The notes: generated by a model from the sequence alone, not told the origin. Shown: positions 1 through 9,033, counted from the first letter of the stretch. The stretch: 64,000 nucleotides of DNA from Ensifer adhaerens (GCA_900215285.1 OCMG01000004.1:1235501-1299500); one strand, 5' to 3'. Program-made: numbers and translations.

Positions 1-144
1 TTCATAGGCCTGAACGCGGGTACGGTTGCCTTCGACAACGCGGACGTTGACGCGGACGGTGTCGCCCGGGGAGAATTCGGGAAGCGTGCGCTTGGCGGCG
101 ATCTTGGCGGCCTGTTCGGCCTCAAGCTGTTCGATGATGTTCAT
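1..144 (-). CDS. rplS: 50S ribosomal protein L19, 5' part only
   Basis: This is the N-terminal 48 residues of ribosomal protein L19, a large-subunit protein at the 30S/50S interface. The gene reads leftward and runs off the window start. The visible protein begins [11 protein letters not shown], followed by [19 protein letters not shown] and the [14 protein letters not shown] stretch typical of L19. The upstream AGAAGG-type ribosome binding site supports the ATG at 144. In related rhizobia rplS directly follows trmD. Here about 2.5 kb with two opposite-strand genes separates them, so rplS must be expressed from its own promoter in 145–473. Confidence 0.95.
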   Translation of the reverse strand, partial: MNIIEQLEAEQAAKIAAKRTLPEFSPGDTVRVNVRVVEGNRTRVQAYE

Positions 145-473
145 TGTCTTCAACCTTCTCTTCTTCTGAAACAGCCAGAGCGCTCACATCATCCCTTGGC
201 ATAAAGCCTTGTGAATGCGCCTCGGAAGAGACGGTAGCGGGTTCGCCAGTTCTTTATTGGTAACGGTTGGGGCCGAGACATGCGCTCAACCCATCAGTTC
301 CGGGCGGGCGTATACACCAGCCAGGAGGCTTTGTCACCCCCTGCGGATGCTGTGATTTATTCCTCAGCGCGCCTTGCATTTCGTCAAAAAGAAGAATCAA
401 TTTGCATTTGCCTAAAATTTAGGCCGATTCCAGGGCTGCCGGGGCGGGCGGCCTTCTGCCAAGGGGGAGTATC
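145..473. other. Divergent intergenic region, rplS / NCS1 permease
   Basis: About 330 bases without a convincing gene lie between two divergently read genes, so both promoters should be here. The permease side is AT-richer (about 355–424) and ends in a strong AAGGGGGAG ribosome binding site just before the ATG at 474. No tRNA or riboswitch was recognised. Confidence 0.6.
410..424. promoter_or_regulatory. 15-bp palindrome, candidate operator
   Basis: The sequence gcctaaaatttaggc is a perfect palindrome around a central A, 50 bases upstream of the NCS1 permease start. Its position suits a repressor or activator site for the permease. No regulator gene is adjacent, so assigning a protein would be a guess. 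Confidence 0.35.
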
Positions 474-1919
474 ATGTCTGTCAACAATCCGTCGCCCTCG
501 CTTTACAACGAGGACCTGGCGCCTGCCGAAACGCGCAACTGGGGCGCATTTTCCATCTTCAACGTCTGGACGTCGGACGTTCACAGCCTCTGGGGCTATT
601 ATCTGGCCGCCAGCCTTTTCCTGCTTTGCGGCAGTTTCATCAATTTCGTGATCGCGATCGGCATCGGTTCGCTGGTCATCTTCGTGCTGATGAGCCTTGT
701 TGGCAATGCGGGCGTCAAAACCGGCGTGCCATTCCCGGTTCTGGCGCGGGCCTCCTTCGGCACGTTCGGGGCCAACCTGCCGGCGCTGGTGCGCGCCATC
801 GTCGCCTGCTTCTGGTATGGCGCGCAGACCTCGGCCGCCTCGGGCGCGATTGTCGCCCTGCTCATCCGCAACGAGAGCATGCTCGCCTTCCACCAGTCGA
901 GCCACATGCTTGGGCATTCGACGCTGGAAGTGATCTGCTACGTCATCATCTGGGCGCTGCAGCTTCTCATCATCCAGCGCGGCATGGAAACGGTGCGCAA
1001 GTTCCAGGACTGGGCGGGGCCGGCGGTCTGGATCATGATGCTGCTTCTGGCGCTTTACCTCATCTACAAGGCGGGCACCTTCTCCTTCGGCGAGAATATC
1101 CCGCAGGACGTTCTGCTCGCCGCGACCAAGGATGCGGGCGTTTCCGGGGCTCCGGGTTCGTTCGGGGCGCTGGCTGCCGTGGCTGCGACCTGGATCACAT
1201 ATTTCGCAGCGCTTTACCTGAACTTCTGCGACTTCTCGCGCTTTGCTCCCGACCAGGCAACGCTGCGTCGCGGCAATCTCTGGGGCCTGCCGGTGAACCT
1301 GCTCGCCTTCTGCCTTGTCGCCGGCATCACCACGACGGCGGCCTATACGGTCTATGGCGAAGTGCTGCTGCATCCGGATGCGATCTCGGCCAAGTTCGAC
1401 AGTTGGTTCTTAGCGGCCCTTGCGGCATTGACCTTCGCGGTCGCCACGCTCGGCATCAATGTCGTGGCCAACTTCGTCTCGCCGGCCTTCGACTTTGCGA
1501 ACGTTTTCCCGCGCCAGATCAATTTCAAACGTGGCGGCTATATCGCGGCCTTCATCGCGCTTGTGCTCTATCCGTTTGCCCCTTGGGAAACGGGTGCGGC
1601 GCATTTCGTCAACTTCATCGGCTCAACGATGGGCCCGGTCTTCGGGATCATGATGGTGGACTACTATCTCATCCGGAAGGGCGTGGTGAATGTCGAGGCG
1701 CTCTACCACGAGAATGGTGAGTTCCGCTTCGAGGGGGGCTGGAACGTCAATGCGCTGATTGCCTTCGTCGCCGGTGCGATCTTCTCGTCGATCCTGCCGA
1801 CCTTCACCACGGTGCTTCCGGCCTGGTGGGGAACCTATGGCTGGTTCTTCGGCGTGGCGGTCGGCGGCCTGAGCTACATGGCGCTCGCCGCCATGCGGCC
1901 GCAGGCGCGCACCGCGTGA
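474..1919 (+). CDS. NCS1-family nucleobase/hydantoin:cation symporter
   Basis: This 481-residue inner-membrane protein has about 12 hydrophobic segments and belongs to the NCS1 family (Mhp1, PucI, CodB relatives), which imports nucleobases, allantoin or hydantoins with Na+ or H+. Near residues 20–40 the family signature RNWGAFSIFNVWTSDVHS is present. The FWYGAQTSAASGAI segment (about residue 105–118) carries the Trp and Gln that contact substrate in Mhp1. LGINVVANFVSPAFD (about 320–335) corresponds to the conserved Asn-containing helix. A GGGGGAG ribosome binding site precedes the ATG. The substrate cannot be fixed from sequence: uracil, allantoin and hydantoin are all possible. It sits with a TauE/SafE gene inside what is normally the trmD–rplS interval. 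Confidence 0.85.
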   Translation: MSVNNPSPSLYNEDLAPAETRNWGAFSIFNVWTSDVHSLWGYYLAASLFLLCGSFINFVIAIGIGSLVIFVLMSLVGNAGVKTGVPFPVLARASFGTFGANLPALVRAIVACFWYGAQTSAASGAIVALLIRNESMLAFHQSSHMLGHSTLEVICYVIIWALQLLIIQRGMETVRKFQDWAGPAVWIMMLLLALYLIYKAGTFSFGENIPQDVLLAATKDAGVSGAPGSFGALAAVAATWITYFAALYLNFCDFSRFAPDQATLRRGNLWGLPVNLLAFCLVAGITTTAAYTVYGEVLLHPDAISAKFDSWFLAALAALTFAVATLGINVVANFVSPAFDFANVFPRQINFKRGGYIAAFIALVLYPFAPWETGAAHFVNFIGSTMGPVFGIMMVDYYLIRKGVVNVEALYHENGEFRFEGGWNVNALIAFVAGAIFSSILPTFTTVLPAWWGTYGWFFGVAVGGLSYMALAAMRPQARTA

Positions 1920-1947
1920 CGTGGCTTTGCAAGCTGGGGCATTCCAT

Positions 1948-1980
1948 GCTAGCCCCCGGTAATGGGACCGGGGGATTAGC
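1948..1980 (+). promoter_or_regulatory. Hairpin abutting the TauE/SafE start codon
   Basis: An imperfect inverted repeat (gctagcccccgg / ccgggggattagc, loop about 8 nt) ends directly at the ATG at 1981. The only G-rich ribosome-binding-like sequence of the next gene lies in its 3' arm. The fold could therefore limit translation, or simply mark the end of the permease message. There is no T-run. Confidence 0.35.
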
Positions 1981-2727
1981 ATGACAATATTGGCTGCAAT
2001 TCTGCTTTTCGTCGCGGGGCTTCTGTCCGGCGCGATCAACGCCGTCGCTGGCGGCGGCACGTTTCTGACCTTCGGCGCGATGACGCTGTTTGGCGTGCCG
2101 CCCATTGCGGCCAATGCTACGTCGTCCATCGTGCAGTTTCCCGGCTACATCACCTCGGCGCTGGCCTATCGCAAGGAAATCGCGCGCGAGTGGAAGCCGA
2201 TCCTGATCCTGTCGGCGATTTCGCTCATCGGGTCGCTCGGCGGTGCGCTGCTGCTGCTGTCGCTCGACAATCCGTCCTTCAAGAAGCTCGTGCCCTGGCT
2301 ACTGCTCGCTGCGACTGCCCTTTTTGCCGCCGGGCCGAAGCTGCGGCCCAAGGTGGAAAAGGAGCATCCGCCAAGTTCGCCCGTCGGCATCGTTTCGCAG
2401 CTTGCCACTTCGATCTATGGCGGGTTTTTCGGTGCCGGCATGGGCATCATGATGCTGGCATCGCTCGGGCTTGCGACCGGCGGCGATTATCACCGGCTGA
2501 ATGCGATCAAGAATTTCCTCTCGATCGTCATTGCCGCCGTCGCCATCGTCGTCTTTACTGCCGGCGGCGCGATCTCGTGGCTACATGCCATCATCATGCT
2601 GCCCGGGGCAGGGATTGGCGGCTATTATGGCGTGTGGCTCGCCAAGCGCGTGCCACAGAAATGGATGCGCTATGCGGTCATCGCGGTGGGCGTTTTCCTG
2701 GCGGGATATTATTTCTTCAAGGCCTGA
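1981..2727 (+). CDS. TauE/SafE-family membrane transporter
   Basis: This 248-residue membrane protein of the TauE/SafE (sulfite/organosulfonate exporter, TSUP) family has about eight hydrophobic helices in two homologous halves. Family marks are the N-terminal [20 protein letters not shown] glycine-rich loop (residues 11–30) and the second-half counterpart [15 protein letters not shown]. Members move small sulfur-containing or organic anions, and the substrate here is unknown. It follows the NCS1 permease by 61 bases on the same strand and may be cotranscribed. Its last 19 bases overlap the 3' end of the convergent trmD gene. Confidence 0.85.
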   Translation: MTILAAILLFVAGLLSGAINAVAGGGTFLTFGAMTLFGVPPIAANATSSIVQFPGYITSALAYRKEIAREWKPILILSAISLIGSLGGALLLLSLDNPSFKKLVPWLLLAATALFAAGPKLRPKVEKEHPPSSPVGIVSQLATSIYGGFFGAGMGIMMLASLGLATGGDYHRLNAIKNFLSIVIAAVAIVVFTAGGAISWLHAIIMLPGAGIGGYYGVWLAKRVPQKWMRYAVIAVGVFLAGYYFFKA

Positions 2728-3395
2728 AGGAGGTCGGGCCGGCGCTCGGCGGTCAGTTTCAGCGCCTGCTCATGCCGCCATTTCTCGATCTTCGCATGAT
2801 TGCCCGAGGTTAGGACGTCGGGGATTTCGCGGCCTTCGAAGACGGGCGGGCGGGTATAGTGCGGATGCTCCAGCAGTCCGCTTTCGAAGCTTTCATGCAC
2901 GCCCGACTGCTCGTTGCCCATGACGCCCGGCAAGACACGGATGACGGCGTCGAGCAGGATCATCGCGGCCGGTTCGCCGCCGGAGAGAATGTAATCGCCG
3001 ATCGAGACTTCCTCGAGTTGGCGCGCATCGATGACCCTCTGGTCCACGCCCTCGAAGCGCCCGCAGACGATCACTGCGCCGGGACCTTCCGCGAGTTCGC
3101 GGACACGGGCCTGCGTGAGCGGCTTGCCGCGCGGACTCATGAGAAGGCGCGGGCGATCGTCGTCGCCAACGGAATCGATGGCTTTCGCGAGAATATCGGC
3201 CCGCAGCACCATGCCTGCCCCGCCGCCGGAGGGCGTATCATCGACCGAGCGGTGCTTGTCGGTGGCGAAATCGCGGATCTGCACCGGCTCGATCGCCCAT
3301 GCGCCGCGCTCCAGCGCCTTGCCGGACAGCGATTGTCCGAGAAAGCCCGGAAACATTTCCGGGTAGAGCGTGAGGATGGTGGCGCGGAAGGTCAC
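2709..3395 (-). CDS. trmD: tRNA (guanine-N1-)-methyltransferase
   Basis: TrmD (228 residues) methylates G37 of tRNAs next to the anticodon with S-adenosylmethionine, preventing +1 frameshifting. The SPOUT knot is recognisable from [26 protein letters not shown] and the [20 protein letters not shown] stretch. The C-terminal helical domain contains [20 protein letters not shown], which is diagnostic for TrmD. The start ATG overlaps the rimM stop by four bases, so translation is probably coupled. The 3' end overlaps the convergent TauE/SafE gene by 19 bases. Confidence 0.97.
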   Translation of the reverse strand: MTFRATILTLYPEMFPGFLGQSLSGKALERGAWAIEPVQIRDFATDKHRSVDDTPSGGGAGMVLRADILAKAIDSVGDDDRPRLLMSPRGKPLTQARVRELAEGPGAVIVCGRFEGVDQRVIDARQLEEVSIGDYILSGGEPAAMILLDAVIRVLPGVMGNEQSGVHESFESGLLEHPHYTRPPVFEGREIPDVLTSGNHAKIEKWRHEQALKLTAERRPDLLQALKK

Positions 3396-4000
3396 GTTTC
3401 CGCGTCTCCGTTGCCCTTGTTGCCGCCCTTGGACGGGCTGCGCTTGCGGCTGCCGGGGCCTTTTTCGCCTTCGCCATTGTCGCCGTCATCGATGAGACCA
3501 GCAGCGATCGGGTCGACCAGAATTCGGCCTTCTTCAAGGTCAATTTCCAGAACGGCCGCTTCGGAGAAGGGGATCAGCAGCGGGCGCTTGGCCGGGGCCT
3601 TCAGCTCCAGCAGATCGCCTGCGCCGAAATCGAAAATGCCGCTGACGATACCATAGCTCTTGCCCGTCGCGTCAAAGGCTTCCAGCCCTTCGAGATCGGC
3701 ATAGAAGAACTCGTCGTCCTCCAGCAGATCGCTCGGCAGGTTGTCGCGCTCGATGAAGAGATCGAGCCCGCGCAGGGCTTCCGCCGCATTGCGGTCGTTG
3801 ACGCCCTTGAAGCGGACGACGGCCATGTCCTTCATCTCGCGAATGTCGAGAATTTCAAACACCCGCCCGTCAGCGGCATGCAGGTTGCCGTAATCGCCGA
3901 GCGCCGTCGGCTCGGTCGTATAGGTCTTGGCGCGCACCTCGCCGCGCAGGCCTTGCGCAGCACCAATGGTCGCCATGAGAACGGGGTTCTTGAGGGCCAT
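3392..4000 (-). CDS. rimM: Ribosome maturation factor RimM
   Basis: RimM (202 residues) helps assemble the 30S head around S19. The N-terminal RimM domain ([21 protein letters not shown]) and the C-terminal PRC-barrel with [17 protein letters not shown] are both present. After about residue 170 comes a low-complexity, Gly/Lys/Asp-rich tail of roughly 30 residues that is not part of the folded core and varies among rhizobia. The gene lies between rpsP and trmD, overlapping trmD by four bases. A hairpin with a T-run precedes it, so its expression may be lower than that of rpsP. Confidence 0.96.
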   Translation of the reverse strand: MALKNPVLMATIGAAQGLRGEVRAKTYTTEPTALGDYGNLHAADGRVFEILDIREMKDMAVVRFKGVNDRNAAEALRGLDLFIERDNLPSDLLEDDEFFYADLEGLEAFDATGKSYGIVSGIFDFGAGDLLELKAPAKRPLLIPFSEAAVLEIDLEEGRILVDPIAAGLIDDGDNGEGEKGPGSRKRSPSKGGNKGNGDAET

Positions 4001-4016
4001 GAGCCACCTCCGGATA

Positions 4017-4047
4017 TGAAAACGGGCGGCCCAGTGAAGCCGCCCGT
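4017..4047 (-). terminator. Intrinsic terminator or attenuator between rpsP and rimM
   Basis: Read leftward, a perfect 9-bp stem (acgggcggc / gccgcccgt) with an 8-nt loop is followed by a short T-run. It lies just after rpsP and before the rimM ribosome binding site. It would reduce read-through from the abundant S16 message into rimM–trmD. Confidence 0.65.
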
Positions 4048-4072
4048 CGGATCAAGGTCAAGTCGCTGGAAA

Positions 4073-4429
4073 TTATTCCGCAGCAGCGGCTTCAGCGGCC
4101 TTGGCAGCCTTTTCCTTGGCGCGTTCGACGGCCTTCTTGCCCGGCTGTGCCTTTTCCGGGTTGTTGCGTGCTTCGCGCTTGGCAAGGCCGGCATCGTTCA
4201 GGAAGCGCAGGACGCGGTCGGTCGGCTGTGCGCCGTTGTCGAGCCAATGCTGGATACGCTCGTTGTTCAGAACGATGCGGCCTTCTGCGTTCTTGTCGAG
4301 CATCGGGTTCCAGGAACCGACCTTCTCGAGGAAGCGGCCATCGCGCGGCGAACGGGCGTCGGCAACAACGATCTGGTAGTACGGACGCTTCTTGGAGCCA
4401 CCGCGGGCGAGACGAATCTTCAGTGCCAT
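4073..4429 (-). CDS. rpsP: 30S ribosomal protein S16
   Basis: S16 (118 residues) begins [20 protein letters not shown], the family hallmark, with the [11 protein letters not shown] segment and the [15 protein letters not shown] helix. The C-terminus carries a Lys/Ala/Glu-rich extension of about 35 residues common in alphaproteobacteria. A GGAG-type ribosome binding site precedes the ATG. It lies between the chorismate mutase gene and rimM. Confidence 0.97.
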   Translation of the reverse strand: MALKIRLARGGSKKRPYYQIVVADARSPRDGRFLEKVGSWNPMLDKNAEGRIVLNNERIQHWLDNGAQPTDRVLRFLNDAGLAKREARNNPEKAQPGKKAVERAKEKAAKAAEAAAAE

Positions 4430-4525
4430 TTCATTTCTCCTTCAGGCATTGATGTGCCGCTTGCAGGCGGCGATTTCGTTAAATGTCTTCTGCAGCGGAA
4501 TGCTGCGTATTCTCTGTTTTTGCCT

Positions 4526-4831
4526 TCACTTGCCGTTATGTTCGGCGGCGATGGCTTCATGATGCCGGATGACTTCCTTGATGATGAAGTTCAGGAACTT
4601 CTCGGCGAAATCCGGGTCCAGATTGGCCTCCTTCGCCAGACGGCGAAGACGTTCGATCTGGTATTCCTCGCGCGCCGGATCAGACGGCGGCAATTCATGC
4701 GTGGCCTTCAAGACGCCGACTTCCTTGGTGCAGCGGAAGCGCTCGGCGAGCATGTGGACAAGAGCTGCGTCGATATTGTCGATCGACTGGCGGTAGCCGG
4801 AAAGCTTGGCCTTGATTTCGGGATCGATCAC
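4526..4831 (-). CDS. AroQ-class chorismate mutase
   Basis: This 101-residue all-helical protein converts chorismate to prephenate, the branch step to phenylalanine and tyrosine. The AroQ pattern is visible: an N-terminal helix with RQSIDNIDAALVHMLAERF, the conserved Lys of CTKEVGVLKA, the DPAREEYQIERLRRLAKE segment, and a C-terminal helix ending IIKEVIRHHEAI. It is a stand-alone domain with no prephenate dehydratase or DAHP synthase fused. It sits 12 bases after ffh in the same leftward unit, a conserved rhizobial arrangement. Confidence 0.92.
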   Translation of the reverse strand: MIDPEIKAKLSGYRQSIDNIDAALVHMLAERFRCTKEVGVLKATHELPPSDPAREEYQIERLRRLAKEANLDPDFAEKFLNFIIKEVIRHHEAIAAEHNGK

Positions 4832-4843
4832 GCGGTGCTCTCC

Positions 4844-6409
4844 TTACTTCTTCTTCGGCAGGCCGGGCAGGCCCGGAAGTCCGCCGAGACCCGGCAGTTT
4901 CGCGCCGCCCAGACCGGGAAGACCACCCGGCAAGCCACCGGGCATGCCGCCCATGCCCTTGGTGAGGCCCGCGGCCTCGGCCTGCTTGGCAAGCGCCTCG
5001 AGCTGCTTGGGGTCCATGCTGGACAGGTCGGGCATGCCGCCGCCCATCATGCCGCCTAGGCCCATCTTGTTGGCGAGGCCACCCATCATCTGCTTCATCA
5101 TGCCGCCCTTCTTGCCGCCCATCATTTTCATCATGTCGGCCATCTGGCGGTGCATTTTCAAAAGCTTGTTGATGTCGGCGGCATCCGTGCCGGAGCCGGC
5201 AGCGATGCGCTTCTTGCGGGAATGCTTCAAGATATCGGGATTGGCGCGCTCGGCCTTGGTCATCGAGGAGATGATGGCGAGCTGGCGCTTGAAGATATTG
5301 TCGTTGAGGCCGGCTGCGGACATCTTGTCCTTCATGCCGGCCATTCCAGGCATCATGCCCATGATGCCGCCCATGCCGCCGAGCTTTTCCATCTGGCGGA
5401 TCTGGTCGGCCATGTCGTTCAGGTCGAACTTGCCCTTGGCCATGCGGGCCGCCATGGCGGCAGCCTTTTCGGCATCAATGGATTCCGCTGCGCGTTCGAC
5501 CAGCGAGACGATGTCGCCCATGCCGAGAATGCGGTCGGCGATGCGGCGGGGATGGAACTCGTCGAGTTCATCCATCTTTTCGCCGACGCCGATCAGCTTG
5601 ACCGGCTTGCCGGTAACGGCGCGCATCGAAAGGGCGGCGCCACCACGGCCGTCGCCGTCCATGCGGGTGAGCACGAGGCCTGTGATGCCGACGCGTTCAT
5701 CGAAATTGCGGGCGAGGTTGACGGCGTCCTGACCGGTCAGCGCATCGGCGACCAGCAGGATTTCATGCGGATTGGCCTTTTTCTTGATGTCGGCCATTTC
5801 CACCATCAACGGCTCGTCGATGTGGGTGCGGCCGGCGGTGTCGAGGATGACGACGTCATGGCCGCCGAGCTTGGCCGCCTGCACGGCGCGGGCCGCGATA
5901 TCGACGGGCGACTGGCCTTCGATGATCGGCAGCGTGTCGACGCCGGTCTGGACGCCCAGCTGCCGCAGCTGTTCCTGGGCGGCCGGGCGGCGCGTATCGA
6001 GCGAGGCCATCAGGACCTTCTTGCGGTCCCGCGTCGTCAGCCGCTTGGCGATCTTGGCAGACGTCGTCGTCTTGCCCGAGCCCTGGAGACCGACCATCAT
6101 GATGACGACCGGGGCGGCGGCGTTGAGGCTGATGCCCTCGCCATCCGTTCCGAGCATCTCGACCAGCTCGTCATGGACGATCTTGACGACCATCTGGCCC
6201 GGCTTGATCGACTTCAGGATTTCGGCGCCGACAGCCTTTTCGCGGACACGGTCGGTAAAGCCGCGGACGACTTCGAGCGCCACGTCGGCTTCGAGAAGCG
6301 CGCGACGCACCTCGCGCAGCGCCGCGGAAACGTCAGCTTCCGAAAGCGCGCCACGTCCGGTCAGCCCATTGAGAATGGAGCCAAGACGTTCCTGGAGGTT
6401 GTCAAACAT
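4844..6409 (-). CDS. ffh: Signal recognition particle protein Ffh
   Basis: Ffh (521 residues) is the SRP GTPase that binds 4.5S RNA and hydrophobic signal sequences and delivers ribosomes to FtsY. The N domain begins MFDNLQERLGSILNGLTGRG. The G domain contains the P-loop GLQGSGKTTTSAKIAK, DTRRPAAQEQLRQLG, DTAGRTHIDE and TRMDGDGRGG. The methionine-rich M domain follows, and a Gly/Met/Leu/Pro-rich tail of about 60 residues closes the protein. The ATG at 6409 is preferred over in-frame codons upstream because AAAGGA stands in front of it and family homology begins there. Its partner ftsY is in the same window. Confidence 0.97.
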   Translation of the reverse strand: MFDNLQERLGSILNGLTGRGALSEADVSAALREVRRALLEADVALEVVRGFTDRVREKAVGAEILKSIKPGQMVVKIVHDELVEMLGTDGEGISLNAAAPVVIMMVGLQGSGKTTTSAKIAKRLTTRDRKKVLMASLDTRRPAAQEQLRQLGVQTGVDTLPIIEGQSPVDIAARAVQAAKLGGHDVVILDTAGRTHIDEPLMVEMADIKKKANPHEILLVADALTGQDAVNLARNFDERVGITGLVLTRMDGDGRGGAALSMRAVTGKPVKLIGVGEKMDELDEFHPRRIADRILGMGDIVSLVERAAESIDAEKAAAMAARMAKGKFDLNDMADQIRQMEKLGGMGGIMGMMPGMAGMKDKMSAAGLNDNIFKRQLAIISSMTKAERANPDILKHSRKKRIAAGSGTDAADINKLLKMHRQMADMMKMMGGKKGGMMKQMMGGLANKMGLGGMMGGGMPDLSSMDPKQLEALAKQAEAAGLTKGMGGMPGGLPGGLPGLGGAKLPGLGGLPGLPGLPKKK

Positions 6410-6729
6410 CGTGTCGTCCTTTTCGTTTCGGGATGTCCGAAACGTCGGTATTGTCCATCGCAAATGCAAGCGCAATTCACATCAGCACAAAGCAGTGTGG
6501 CATCCGGGGGCGCATCGCGCTGCCGGATGTTGACCTCCGGGATCGAAGCCCCGGTCAGTGGCTCAAGCTTGCCTTGAGACGGATTTTGCGGGGCTTAAAC
6601 AGGAAGATCGGCGGAAAGTCAAGGCTGGCCGGATACATCGACAATCGACACCGTGCTTTTCTCGTTCATCAGGCTCGCAGGTTGCGTTTTTCCGCGCGCG
6701 GGAATGGGCGGGCGTGCGTTCGCTCTACA
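6410..6729. other. Intergenic region upstream of ffh
   Basis: These 320 bases lie between the ffh start and the stop of the next leftward gene. I see no coding sequence with a plausible start and family. The ffh promoter must lie here, but no convincing -35/-10 pair was picked. Confidence 0.5.
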
Positions 6730-8847
6730 TCACCCCGCCGCCAGCAGGTCGCCCGGGCGTTCCGACACAAAAGTGTGCGGGATAAGACCATGCAGTGTTT
6801 CGACGTTTCTGTCGGCGATGGAATCCATGATACCGAAGCCGGCCAGGATTTCCGCAAGTGGCGCAGGACGACCCATGAGATAGCCTTGCATGGAGTCGCA
6901 CCCCTCTTGGCGCAGGATTTCAAGCTGGCGTCTCGTTTCCACGCCTTCGGCAAGCACAGGAATGTCCAGGCTCTTACCGATGGCCAGGACGGCGCGGACA
7001 ATGGCGCGCGCCTGCCTGCTGTTTTCGATCTCATTCATGAAGGACCGGTCCAGCTTGATCTTGTCGAACGGGAACGTGCGCAGTGTTTCCAGTGACGAAT
7101 AGCCGGTTCCGAAATCATCGAGCGCGATGGTCACGCCCAGGGCCTTGATTTGCGAAAGTAGCGCGAGCGTGCGCTCGCGGTTCTCGATGATGGACGATTC
7201 CGTCAGTTCCAGTTCAAGGCGGTGCGCGGCGAGCCCGGTCTGGGCCAGCGTCCTGCAGACAAGGCCTGGCAGCTTGGGGTCGCTGAGCTGGATAGGGGAC
7301 AGGTTGACCGCAATGCGCAGATCGTTCGGCCAGGCGGCGGCCTGCGTGCAGGCAGTCTGGAGAACCCAGCGGCCTATGTCGAGAATGAGCCCGCTTTCTT
7401 CAGCGATGGGAATGAACTCCATCGGCGAGATCATGCCGCGCGTGGGGTGGCGCCAGCGCAGCAAAACCTCGAATCCGGTCACCTCTTCCGTGTCGACAGA
7501 ATTTTGTGGCTGGTAGAAGAGTTCAAGTTCTCCGTTGTTCACGGCGTTCTTCAGGTCTGCGGCGAGAGCCTTGCGCTGCCGGACAACCTCGTCCATTTCC
7601 GAATCATAAAAGCATATCGAAGTTATGGGACTTGCCTTGGCGCGATACATGGCAAAGTCGGCGCGGCTGACCAGTTCCTGCGCGTCTGGAGCGTCGGTCG
7701 GATAGAAGGCGGCTCCGAGGCTGACACCGATGCTGACCTCAGTCCCGTTGTCGAGCATGATCGGCTGCAGGAGTGAGGTCTTGATATGCATCATGTCCTC
7801 AAAGACAATCTTGTTGTGCTGGCTACGGCAGATCACGGCAAATTCATCGCCGCCCAGCCTTGCGGCGAACAAACGCTCCGATTTCAGCGCTCCCAGTCGC
7901 TCGCCGATTTCCGCGAGAACCGTGTCACCGGCCGAATGCCCCCAGATGTCGTTAATCTCCTTGAAGCGGTCGAGGTCCATGCCGATAAAGGCGAAGCCGT
8001 TGCCGCTTTCATCCGCTTCCCGAATACGGGCAAGAAGTTTTTCGGAGAAGTTCTGCCGGTTGGGCAAGCCCGTGAGCCCATCATAAAGCGCCATCTGATT
8101 CAGCTTCCGATCCGAATCGCTGCGAAGGCGCTGATCGATGAGGAAGGAGGTCAGCCCGGTTCCTGCAATTACAACGCAGGCCAGAGCGATCGCCAGCGCC
8201 ATAACCGTGTAGGAGCCCTGATAGACTACTGTACCGCGAAGCACCAGGGGCGTCACTTTCAGAGCGGCCATGCCGGTGAAGTGGAGTCCGACAATCCCGA
8301 GCGCAAAGAGCCCGGCCGCCTTTTCCGGCCTTGCCCGAACGCCCTGTCGTTTCATGAGTTCGAATGCAATCGTCGCGGCGATCACAATCACCATGACCGA
8401 GGTCGCGATGCGGCTCCTGTCCCAATTGACCAGCCCATCTATGTGATAGGCGCTCATCCCGACATAGTGCATGGATGCAACGCCAAGGCCGGCGATCACG
8501 CCCCCCGTTGCGGTGCTCAATGAAAGGATGGGCAGGATCGAGACCGAAAGTCCGACAAAGACGCTGCCAATGACGATGAGCAGCGAGACAATTGTCAGCA
8601 CCGGATCAAAGGTGACAGGTGCGCCGCTCTTGAAGGCCAGCATGGATATAAAATGGGTCGACCACACGGACGAGCCGGCCGTTGTTGCGGCGAGAAAATT
8701 CCAGCCGAAGCTGGTCAGACTCCTGTCCTGCAGGCCGCGGTCGAACAGACGGAAAGACAGCCAGCTTCCGAGAATGCAAATGATGGCTGCAAGCGCCACG
8801 AGTTTGAGGTCATGCTCTACGGTGATACAGGAAATAACGTCGAGCAT
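6730..8847 (-). CDS. MHYT–GGDEF–EAL membrane signalling protein
   Basis: This 705-residue protein probably makes and/or degrades cyclic di-GMP. The N-terminal membrane part (residues 1–250) is an MHYT sensor with the three characteristic motifs WSTHFISM, ASMHYVGM and VGLHFTGM, proposed to bind copper and sense O2, CO or NO. A GGDEF domain follows with an intact RLGGDEFAVI active site, so diguanylate cyclase activity is possible. The C-terminal EAL domain has the opening motif as EVL (FEVLLRWRHP) but keeps the catalytic Glu, DDFGTGYSSL, KLDRSF and AEGVET, so it may still be a phosphodiesterase. It is inserted between ffh and dapF. Confidence 0.93.
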   Translation of the reverse strand: MLDVISCITVEHDLKLVALAAIICILGSWLSFRLFDRGLQDRSLTSFGWNFLAATTAGSSVWSTHFISMLAFKSGAPVTFDPVLTIVSLLIVIGSVFVGLSVSILPILSLSTATGGVIAGLGVASMHYVGMSAYHIDGLVNWDRSRIATSVMVIVIAATIAFELMKRQGVRARPEKAAGLFALGIVGLHFTGMAALKVTPLVLRGTVVYQGSYTVMALAIALACVVIAGTGLTSFLIDQRLRSDSDRKLNQMALYDGLTGLPNRQNFSEKLLARIREADESGNGFAFIGMDLDRFKEINDIWGHSAGDTVLAEIGERLGALKSERLFAARLGGDEFAVICRSQHNKIVFEDMMHIKTSLLQPIMLDNGTEVSIGVSLGAAFYPTDAPDAQELVSRADFAMYRAKASPITSICFYDSEMDEVVRQRKALAADLKNAVNNGELELFYQPQNSVDTEEVTGFEVLLRWRHPTRGMISPMEFIPIAEESGLILDIGRWVLQTACTQAAAWPNDLRIAVNLSPIQLSDPKLPGLVCRTLAQTGLAAHRLELELTESSIIENRERTLALLSQIKALGVTIALDDFGTGYSSLETLRTFPFDKIKLDRSFMNEIENSRQARAIVRAVLAIGKSLDIPVLAEGVETRRQLEILRQEGCDSMQGYLMGRPAPLAEILAGFGIMDSIADRNVETLHGLIPHTFVSERPGDLLAAG

Positions 8848-8956
8848 ATAAATTCTCGCGACAATGGATGAGCGTTCATTGCAGGTACAGCTTAAGATTC
8901 ATCTAATTCCCTTATAAATTAGGGGTTTAATTGCCGGTTTTTCTGGTTAGGCAGGC

Positions 8957-8973
8957 TTGGCACTTTAAATGCA
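8957..8973 (+). promoter_or_regulatory. Candidate sigma54 (RpoN) promoter
   Basis: TTGGCACTTTAAATGCA has the -24 GG and -12 GC elements separated by exactly ten bases and the full TTGGCAC left half. It lies about 60 bases upstream of the metallo-beta-lactamase-fold gene in the correct orientation. The right half is ATGCA instead of TTGCA. Confidence 0.45.
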
Positions 8974-9033
8974 ACCTGAAGGTTCCCAATTGCGTTAAGA
9001 GGGTTTGTTCCGAGGAATAGGCGAAGCTGTAGT

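Noticed and set aside
5150..6577. 475-codon open frame antisense to ffh
   Set aside because: Ffh on the minus strand carries all GTPase motifs. The antisense product is His/Asp/Gly-rich with no domain.
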